A DNA stretch of 9,488 bases from Thermoplasmata archaeon (GTDB taxonomy: Archaea; Thermoplasmatota; Thermoplasmata; Lutacidiplasmatales; UBA184), in NCBI GenBank assembly GCA_030043405.1, contig JASHXS010000083.1:1-9488 (forward strand), written 5' to 3'. A program made the position numbers and the translations under genes. This document shows, one piece after another, positions 1 through 3,878 of this stretch (position 1 is the first letter of the stretch; every line of letters begins with the position of its first letter). The notes below the pieces were generated by a model that saw only the letters and a list, made by a program, of their open reading frames with translations, had not been told where the DNA came from and did no database searches.

Positions 1-475
1 GGCGGACCACAAAGGCGCTCACGACCTCCGCATGACGGGAGGCAACTTCCAGTACGTACGGAAGGGCGCCGCTCCCGGCCCCTCCGCCGAGGCTGCCAAG
101 GACGATGACAAACGTGGCTCCCTCGAAGATCCGGTCGAGCGCGGGCTCGGCCGCCCGGGCCAGCAGGCCCCCGACGATCGGCGAACCGCCCGTGTCGTGC
201 TCTGCGCCCGTGTCGGGTCCGAGGTAGACGCGCCGGTCGAACTCGTCGAACCCTTGGACGCTGGGGTCACAGTTGATCGCGACGGTCTCCAGGTGCCGGA
301 TGTGGCGCCGAGCGATGTCGCTCGCGATGCGGATGGCTCCGCCTCCCACGGCGACCAGTACAAACCGGACGTCGTGGCCGAGCCGAAGCTGCTGGGCCCA
401 CGCCTCTTCCACGCCGGCGAAATTTGGTGCGTACGATCGGTCGCGCTCGGTCCCGTCTCCCTTGTAGATTGCCAC
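1..475 (-). CDS. FtsZ-like tubulin-family GTPase, divergent (N-terminal part, runs off window)
   Basis: The first 158 residues are present and the gene continues past the left edge. FtsZ-family GTPases polymerise on the inner membrane face and organise the division ring. Visible here: a glycine-rich nucleotide-binding loop VAVGGGAIRIASD at about residues 41-53, AINCDP at 66-71 (compare FtsZ AINTD), a T3-like loop LGPDTGA...TGGSP at 85-99, and the tubulin/FtsZ signature GSLGGGAGSGALP at 127-139. The signature reads GGGAGSG rather than GGGTGTG, so the usual Thr is Ala, and the first loop lacks the GAGNNA pattern; this is a divergent member, possibly a non-canonical archaeal FtsZ. I chose GTG at 475 because a purine-rich SD-like run (AAGGGG) lies just upstream and the next in-frame upstream signal is the stop of the RHH gene. 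It is probably cotranscribed with that gene, 33 bp away. The catalytic T7 loop lies beyond the edge, so GTPase competence cannot be judged. Confidence 0.85.
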   Translation of the reverse strand, partial: MAIYKGDGTERDRSYAPNFAGVEEAWAQQLRLGHDVRFVLVAVGGGAIRIASDIARRHIRHLETVAINCDPSVQGFDEFDRRVYLGPDTGAEHDTGGSPIVGGLLARAAEPALDRIFEGATFVIVLGSLGGGAGSGALPYVLEVASRHAEVVSAFVVR

Positions 476-508
476 AACCCACCCCTTGGCTTCTGCTCGA
501 CCGACCCA

Positions 509-1015
509 CTACCGACCCACGACGCCCCTCCGTTCCAGATCCTTGCCGCTCTCTTGGAGGGCTCCGACCTGGGCGCGAGTCTCCACCGCATCCCGGACCG
601 TCGCCCTCGCCCGGGCGACCAGTTCCTGCACCTTCAGCTCCATTTCGCCGCGGCGAATGATCTCGGCCAGGATGTCCCGGACCGGACGGCCGTTGGCGAC
701 GTGGTGGCTGTAGGTCTCGAACGCGGCGTACTCCTCGGGACGCAGTCGCACCGGGACTTCGAGGAAGCCCTCGGCGTCGACGACTGGCGTCGGTGTGGTC
801 GGCATCGACCGGGCGCGAAGGAACGCGTGCAGCGCCGCGCGCATGAGCTCGGAGCGGGTCGGGAACTCGCCGTTCGAGACGAACGAGTCGACCAGCTGGA
901 GCTCCTTGCGGTTGCACCGTAGCGCAATCCGCGCATCCTCCGTTGCCTCCCGGGTGGCGTCGGGCCCACGCGAGCGGGCTCGGTCCCGGTTCGGGTCGTT
1001 GTCGAACACAGCCAA
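509..1015 (-). CDS. Ribbon-helix-helix transcriptional regulator, CdrS/CdrL-like, with apparent tandem RHH units
   Basis: A 168-aa protein. Residues 28-68 (strand RIALRC, helix NRKELQLVDSFV, turn NGEFPT, helix RSELMRAALHAFL) form a typical MetJ/Arc RHH DNA-binding unit. Residues 86-124 repeat the pattern: strand EVPVRL, helix RPEEYAAFETYSHHV, turn NGRP, helix VRDILAEIIRRG. The chain may therefore carry two RHH units and act as an internal pseudo-dimer. A helical, charged tail (about 125-165) follows. It lies directly upstream of the FtsZ-like gene on the same strand. In haloarchaea the RHH regulator CdrS is cotranscribed with ftsZ2 and controls division, so a division-regulator role is inferred by synteny. 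The start is uncertain: TTG at 1015 or GTG at 1009. An AAGGAG at 1031-1036 is 15 nt upstream of TTG, too far for normal use, while a TATA-like box at 1038-1045 would place initiation near 1015, which suggests a leaderless or near-leaderless message. Confidence 0.8.
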   Translation of the reverse strand: MAVFDNDPNRDRARSRGPDATREATEDARIALRCNRKELQLVDSFVSNGEFPTRSELMRAALHAFLRARSMPTTPTPVVDAEGFLEVPVRLRPEEYAAFETYSHHVANGRPVRDILAEIIRRGEMELKVQELVARARATVRDAVETRAQVGALQESGKDLERRGVVGR

Positions 1016-1037
1016 GAAGGGTCAAGCAAACTCCTTC

Positions 1038-1045
1038 TACTTAAA
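1038..1045 (-). promoter_or_regulatory. TATA-like box for the RHH-ftsZ operon
   Basis: On the minus strand the box reads TTTAAGTA. Its centre is about 26 bp upstream of the proposed TTG start at 1015, the normal archaeal TATA-to-start-site distance. No good BRE is visible. A second A/T-rich box (TGTATAAC, 1157-1164) is readable on either strand; on the minus strand it would start a transcript near 1135, inside the direct-repeat array, with a leader of about 120 nt. Which one is used cannot be told from sequence. Confidence 0.4.
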
Positions 1046-1062
1046 CCACGGCACGCGAGTCA

Positions 1063-1103
1063 GTCAGAAAATACCGGCTGCGTGGCCTAGCGAATTTTCT
1101 GAC
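1063..1103. repeat. 10-bp perfect inverted repeat, operator candidate
   Basis: GTCAGAAAAT at 1063-1072 is the exact reverse complement of ATTTTCTGAC at 1094-1103, with 21 bp between the arms. The arm centres are 31 bp apart, close to three helical turns. It lies just upstream of the TATA-like box at 1038-1045 for the leftward operon. If transcription began further upstream (near 1135) it would instead form a leader hairpin with a 21-nt loop. The arms are A/T-rich in a GC-rich setting, which makes a chance match less likely. Confidence 0.6.
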
Positions 1104-1135
1104 GTGTCGAACAGCCATGTCTTGGTGTCGAACAG
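1104..1135. repeat. 11-bp direct repeat GTGTCGAACAG x2, operator candidate
   Basis: Exact copies of GTGTCGAACAG lie at 1104-1114 and 1125-1135, 21 bp apart start to start (two helical turns), so they face the same side of the DNA. The first copy directly abuts the inverted repeat ending at 1103. The 9-bp core TGTCGAACA recurs at 1000-1008, over the start codons of the RHH gene, 105 bp from the first copy (ten turns at 10.5 bp). Autoregulation by the RHH protein is an attractive inference. The copy at 1000-1008 is inside coding sequence and could be coincidence. Confidence 0.55.
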
Positions 1136-1358
1136 GCGGTCGAGTCCGGATCGCCCATGTATAACCCCGTGGAAAACGTGGGTCGTGGGCGGCCACGCGC
1201 TCCCCGCGTCGCGACGGGCGCGGAAATCGCGTGCATCGAGCGGATCGCCTCCGGGCCCGGGACCGGCTCCAGGTCGCCGTCCGGACGGAGGACCGCCCCG
1301 GATGGGGTGTGTCCGGCTGACGTGCGAGGATGTGTCACTATGCGTATTGGTGTGTATT

Positions 1359-1393
1359 ACGTCTACTGACGAACTTGGAAACGTCTATTGTCG
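1359..1393. repeat. Imperfect 13-bp direct repeat upstream of pilin promoter
   Basis: ACGTCTACTGACG at 1359-1371 and ACGTCTATTGTCG at 1381-1393 match at 11 of 13 positions with a 22-bp period. They end about 20 bp before the TATA-like box of the pilin gene at 1477, where an archaeal activator would bind. The ACGTCTA core occurs again at 7416-7422, overlapping the TATA box of the large pilin gene. Confidence 0.45.
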
Positions 1394-1411
1394 GGTGAGC
1401 CATCTCCTGAA

Positions 1412-1419
1412 TTTATGTA
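1412..1419 (+). promoter_or_regulatory. TATA-like box for small pilin gene
   Basis: TTTATGTA, centre about 1415, predicts transcription start near 1439-1442. That is the first base of the hairpin at 1439-1469, so the message would begin with the hairpin itself. Confidence 0.4.
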
Positions 1420-1438
1420 CTACCTGTTTGCAGTAGGG

Positions 1439-1469
1439 GTCCTCGCGGGTCTTCGGACCCTCGGAGGAC
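1439..1469 (+). promoter_or_regulatory. UUCG-capped leader hairpin sequestering the SD of the small pilin gene
   Basis: The outer arms GTCCTC (1439-1444) and GAGGAC (1464-1469) pair over 6 bp. The inner arms GGGTC (1447-1451) and GACCC (1456-1460) pair over 5 bp and are capped by TTCG (1452-1455) closed by a C-G pair, the exceptionally stable C(UUCG)G tetraloop. G1445-C1462 can also pair between a bulge and one mismatch. The SD GGAGG (1463-1467), 9 nt before ATG 1477, lies in the 3' arm. Translation would need this arm to open. The hairpin could be a thermosensor, a protein- or RNA-binding site, or simply a 5' stabiliser of an abundant message. Confidence 0.7.
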
Positions 1470-1476
1470 AAAGCGA

Positions 1477-2082
1477 ATGAACGTCTGGGGAAAGAACGAG
1501 CGAAGTTGGAGAAAGGCGCGGAAGCGCGCGGTGTCGCCGATCATCGCGACGATCTTGCTGGTCGCGATCACGGTGGTACTGGCGGCCGTGTTGTACGTCC
1601 TGATCTCGGGACTGACACACGGGCCGGGCAGCACCCCGATCGGTAGCGCGTTCTCCTTCGGGACTGCGACGAGCTCGACCTGCACCGCGGGCCAGGCGAC
1701 TGCTCACCTGTGCGTCTCGGGTGACTTCATCTACACGGTGCCGGTGGGAACCTCGACGGTGACGTTCGCGAGCATCCTCCTCGAGGTCAAGACCTCGGCG
1801 GGTGCGACGTTCGTCAACACGGGCGCAGCGAGCTTTGCCGTGGAGACCATCTCGGGCACGGCGGCAGCCTACTCGACGGTCGCCGCGGCCGCGGGCCTCG
1901 CGATGTCGGCGACCTGGGCGAACTACGGGACCGGCTACGCGTCCTCGAACACGCTGACGAGCCTGTACTCCATCGTGGTCGACACGGGCAGCGCGACCTC
2001 GACGACGGGCACCGGCCTGACCCTCGTGGCGCTCGGCACGGGCAGCTACGGGGATTCGACCGCCCCGATCTCTCTCCCGTAA
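1477..2082 (+). CDS. Archaeal type IV pilin-like protein, small (201 aa)
   Basis: A short basic leader (WRKARKRA) ends at a prepilin-peptidase site, A18|V19, followed by VSPIIATILLVAITVVLAAV, the conserved hydrophobic helix of archaeal type IV pilins (Pilin_N, PF07790). The mature chain of about 183 residues would be threaded out through the membrane and packed by this helix into a filament. The exposed part is rich in Ser, Thr, Ala and Gly with few charges, and has only two cysteines (C69, C79), ten residues apart, probably a disulfide. The size and composition fit a main filament subunit, though this is inference. ATG 1477 has a clear SD, GGAGG at 1463-1467. The gene stands alone behind a complex upstream region and ends at a pyrimidine tract. 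An archaellin is less likely, as no fla/arl genes are nearby. Confidence 0.85.
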   Translation: MNVWGKNERSWRKARKRAVSPIIATILLVAITVVLAAVLYVLISGLTHGPGSTPIGSAFSFGTATSSTCTAGQATAHLCVSGDFIYTVPVGTSTVTFASILLEVKTSAGATFVNTGAASFAVETISGTAAAYSTVAAAAGLAMSATWANYGTGYASSNTLTSLYSIVVDTGSATSTTGTGLTLVALGTGSYGDSTAPISLP

Positions 2083-2109
2083 GGGCGAGAACGTCGCCTC
2101 GACCAACCC

Positions 2110-2126
2110 TTTCCTTCTCTTCTTTT
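2110..2126 (+). terminator. T-rich archaeal terminator after small pilin gene
   Basis: A pyrimidine tract with 12 T among 17 bases begins 28 bp after the stop codon. Archaeal RNA polymerase terminates at U-rich tracts without needing a hairpin. It is the strongest T-tract seen after any gene in this window. Confidence 0.55.
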
Positions 2127-2145
2127 CAGCTCCTCCCAACTCGGG

Positions 2146-2209
2146 CCGTCGGCCTCCTCCCCCGGGGTCCAGGTCGTCTGAGCGACGACCCGACGGGCGA
2201 GGCCGCCGG
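2146..2209. other. Nested inverted repeats in convergent intergenic region
   Basis: An outer pair of arms (2146-2156 and 2199-2209) matches at 10 of 11 positions, including GGCCTC/GAGGCC. An inner pair, GGTCGTC (2172-2178) and GACGACC (2184-2190), is a perfect 7-bp stem with a 5-nt loop. RNA from either strand could fold into this 64-nt two-stem structure. It may be a bidirectional 3'-end element, a small structured RNA, or chance in GC-rich DNA. The rest of the 230-bp gap (2083-2312) shows no gene. Confidence 0.35.
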
Positions 2210-2295
2210 AGCGAAATCCGGACCAATGGTGGCCGGGCCCTCCTCCGAGTAGTACTGGGCCTAGAACTCCGAGGCCGTCCGACGGGGCTCGCCCT

Positions 2296-2308
2296 CGCCC
2301 GGCGGGCG
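2296..2308 (-). terminator. Short GC hairpin after the 158-aa gene
   Basis: CGCCC and GGGCG pair around a 3-nt loop, ending 4 bp past the stop codon of the leftward gene. There is no U-tract after it on the minus strand, so its role as a terminator is weakly supported. Confidence 0.25.
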
Positions 2309-2312
2309 ACTC

Positions 2313-2789
2313 TCAGGGCTGGGCGTCGACGGTGACCGACAGGGTGTAACTGCCGCTGGCGGAGGACGGGACCTCGACTTCGAAGTCGAAGAAGGCACTG
2401 TCGTCACCGGCCGCTACTTGGCAGGGCAGGCTCGGGCTGGAGCTGAGCACCTGGAACGGCGCGCTCACGGCCACGCTGTAGACAGTGTGGGAAACGCTGT
2501 CCCGATTGAAGGCGGGCCAGATCAGCTTGATGCTGGACCCCGCGGAGACCGTGAGCGGGTACCCCTCGTCCTGGGTCTGGTTGAACTGGCTCGGTCCGAA
2601 CCAGCCCTGGCCGCTGGACGTCTGACCCTGTTCGACCGTCCACTTCACCTCCGAGATGGTGACGGAGGGCGTCCCGGCGCCCGGAAGATGCGGCAGGCGG
2701 AGGTAGCCAACGCCGATCAGCACCAGGAGGAGCACGAGGATGCCGATCGCGATGGCGAGGAGAGCCGTCCAGAGGAGCCGACGCTTCAT
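2313..2789 (-). CDS. Membrane-anchored extracellular beta-rich protein, unknown function (158 aa)
   Basis: I do not recognise a named family. The N-terminus is MKRRLLWT and then a single long hydrophobic segment (about residues 8-30), giving one membrane anchor with the rest outside. The remainder (about 40-158) has alternating hydrophobic and polar residues typical of a beta-sandwich and ends SGSYTLSVTVDAQP, like the last strands of Ig- or cupredoxin-like domains. It lacks the [RK][GA]VS[EP] pilin cleavage site, so it is not an evident pilin. The gene starts at ATG 2789, 69 bp after the 301-aa pilin-like gene on the same strand, and is probably cotranscribed, so a role as anchor, cap or assembly partner is a reasonable inference. 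No SD lies at normal spacing; a GGAG sits 16 nt or more upstream in the loop of a small hairpin (2801-2815). Confidence 0.7.
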   Translation of the reverse strand: MKRRLLWTALLAIAIGILVLLLVLIGVGYLRLPHLPGAGTPSVTISEVKWTVEQGQTSSGQGWFGPSQFNQTQDEGYPLTVSAGSSIKLIWPAFNRDSVSHTVYSVAVSAPFQVLSSSPSLPCQVAAGDDSAFFDFEVEVPSSASGSYTLSVTVDAQP

Positions 2790-2858
2790 CGGTGGTTTCC
2801 GGGCCCTCCAGGCCCCGTCCGGGTGAGTGTCCGCGGGTTCATTGGGGCGAAGTATGGA

Positions 2859-3764
2859 TTACGTCCCGGTCGGCGGGGTCAGGTCGTACACTGGGATCTC
2901 CCCCAGCACGGTGGACGGAGAGCCGGTGTAGGTGAAGTAGATCGTACACGCGAGGATGCTCTCGAAGCACCAGGGGGGAGCCCCGTGGTAGTCGTCGATG
3001 TCGAGGAGCGGTCCGCCGGTCGTCCCGTCCGGGCAGATCAGGATATCGTTGCCCCAGGGCTGGTACGTGCTCACGCAGGCGAAGTCGAGCGGGTAACCGC
3101 CGTTGTGGATGTAGAGGTAGAAGGTGTCGCCGTTGGCCAGCACGCTCGAACTGTTGGAGAGCGGCACGAAGATCCCCAGACGGGTGAAGAGGGAGCCGAA
3201 CGCCACGCCGGCCTCATCCCCCATGTCGAAGCCTCCGCAATAGCCGAGGTACGGCGCGTTGGCGGGCGGGGAACTGGTCTCGCCCGGGATCCAGGTCATC
3301 GACGCGAGGGACCCGTTGAGGAGGACCGTCACCGCGTTGTCCGTGTATGGGGCGGGGGCGTAGGCCCCGTTGCAGACGAACGTCATCTGGATTTCCGACA
3401 ACGGCAGACTGTTGGAGCTGAGCTGGTTGAAGATCACTTGGGTCGTGTTGAGCGAGGAGAAGTTGCCGGTGACGGTGTTTTCGCAATCTTGGTCCCAGTT
3501 GTTGTACCAGGTCAACTCCTTGCTGGCGGCGAGCGGGTAGGTCCAGGTCCCGATCGGCTGGCAGTCGGTGGGGTCGCCCCAGACCGGGTTGCTGCCCCCG
3601 CTGCGGTAGATGAAGGACGACGTCGGGGCGGTCGTCGGGGTGTAGACGTGGAAGGTCCACAGGATGGTGCCGGCGACGATCGTAATCGCGAGCAGCAGGA
3701 TGGTCGCGATCACCTCCGAAACGGCCCGTCGGCCGCGCGGACGCCGGAGCCGCACCCGATGCAT
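2859..3764 (-). CDS. Archaeal type IV pilin-like protein, cysteine-rich (301 aa)
   Basis: A very basic 14-residue leader (MHRVRLRRPRGRRA) precedes VSEVIATILLLAITIVAGTI, giving a prepilin-peptidase site at A14|V15 and the conserved pilin helix. The extracellular part (about residues 40-301) contains eight cysteines, enough for four disulfides, which is many for an archaeal pilin, plus several N-glycosylation sequons (NFS, NTT, NGS, NSS). It is rich in aromatic residues and less simple in composition than the 201-aa pilin. These features suggest a minor subunit, adhesin or tip protein rather than the bulk filament; this is inference. ATG 3764 lies about 28 bp from the centre of a TATA-like box (3789-3796), and no SD is visible, so the message may be nearly leaderless. 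The 158-aa membrane protein follows on the same strand. Confidence 0.85.
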   Translation of the reverse strand: MHRVRLRRPRGRRAVSEVIATILLLAITIVAGTILWTFHVYTPTTAPTSSFIYRSGGSNPVWGDPTDCQPIGTWTYPLAASKELTWYNNWDQDCENTVTGNFSSLNTTQVIFNQLSSNSLPLSEIQMTFVCNGAYAPAPYTDNAVTVLLNGSLASMTWIPGETSSPPANAPYLGYCGGFDMGDEAGVAFGSLFTRLGIFVPLSNSSSVLANGDTFYLYIHNGGYPLDFACVSTYQPWGNDILICPDGTTGGPLLDIDDYHGAPPWCFESILACTIYFTYTGSPSTVLGEIPVYDLTPPTGT

Positions 3765-3788
3765 CGCACTATTCAGGCGAGGCCGGGA

Positions 3789-3796
3789 TTATGAAT
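3789..3796 (-). promoter_or_regulatory. TATA-like box for cysteine-rich pilin gene
   Basis: On the minus strand it reads ATTCATAA, centred about 28 bp before ATG 3764, so transcription would begin at or just before the start codon. It separates this gene pair from the polyferredoxin gene upstream (115-bp gap). Confidence 0.4.
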
Positions 3797-3838
3797 CTTG
3801 TCGTGGGCGAAGGGGCTGCGAGCACCCCGTAGAGGCTC

Positions 3839-3852
3839 GGGGACCGGTCCCC
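3839..3852. repeat. 14-bp perfect palindrome GGGGACCGGTCCCC
   Basis: A perfect palindrome between the end of the polyferredoxin gene (27 bp downstream of its stop) and the promoter of the cysteine-rich pilin gene (about 43 bp upstream of its TATA box). It could be a dimeric regulator site. As RNA it has no unpaired loop, so it is a poor terminator. Confidence 0.35.
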
Positions 3853-3878
3853 CCTCCCGTCGCCGCCCCTCCCAGAGG

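Larger units (their letters stand above)
1016..1476. other. Divergent intergenic region between RHH-ftsZ operon and pilin gene
   Basis: No convincing gene lies in these 461 bp: the two short frames (1087-1338 minus, 1157-1369 plus) have no SD, no recognisable domain and proline/arginine/glycine-rich translations typical of non-coding GC-rich DNA. The region holds, left to right, a TATA-like box at 1038-1045, an inverted repeat at 1063-1103, a direct repeat at 1104-1135, a TATA-like box at 1157-1164, a 12-bp palindrome CCGTCCGGACGG at 1277-1288, an imperfect direct repeat at 1359-1393, a TATA-like box at 1412-1419 and an SD-covering hairpin at 1439-1469. The stretch from about 1321 to 1435 is clearly less GC-rich than its surroundings, as expected for promoter DNA. 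Confidence 0.7.

Noticed and set aside
235..258. Repeated GTCGAA within the FtsZ-like gene
   Set aside because: It reflects the repeated Phe-Asp codons of GFDEFD in the protein, not a regulatory repeat.
32..922. 296-aa open frame on the plus strand over the FtsZ-like and RHH genes
   Set aside because: Both opposite-strand genes have recognisable family motifs; this frame has none.
267..1025. Frame beginning TTG 1025, 5 nt after AAGGAG (1031-1036)
   Set aside because: The SD spacing is good, but the encoded sequence is Arg/Gly/Pro-rich and overlaps the RHH gene in another frame; the RHH frame is clearly the real one.
1251..1260. Palindrome CCGGGCCCGG
   Set aside because: A pure G/C palindrome of this length is expected by chance at this base composition and it has no relation to a promoter.
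1087..1369. Two short open frames in the divergent intergenic region
   Set aside because: They overlap on opposite strands, lack an SD and show no domain or membrane features.
2801..2815. Small hairpin with GGAG in its loop before the 158-aa gene
   Set aside because: The 5-bp GC stem is easily found by chance here and the GGAG is 16 nt from the ATG, too far for normal SD use.
2418..3794. 458-aa open frame on the plus strand opposite the cysteine-rich pilin
   Set aside because: Shadow frame: Arg/Gly/Val-rich translation without a domain, while the opposite strand has an intact pilin signal.
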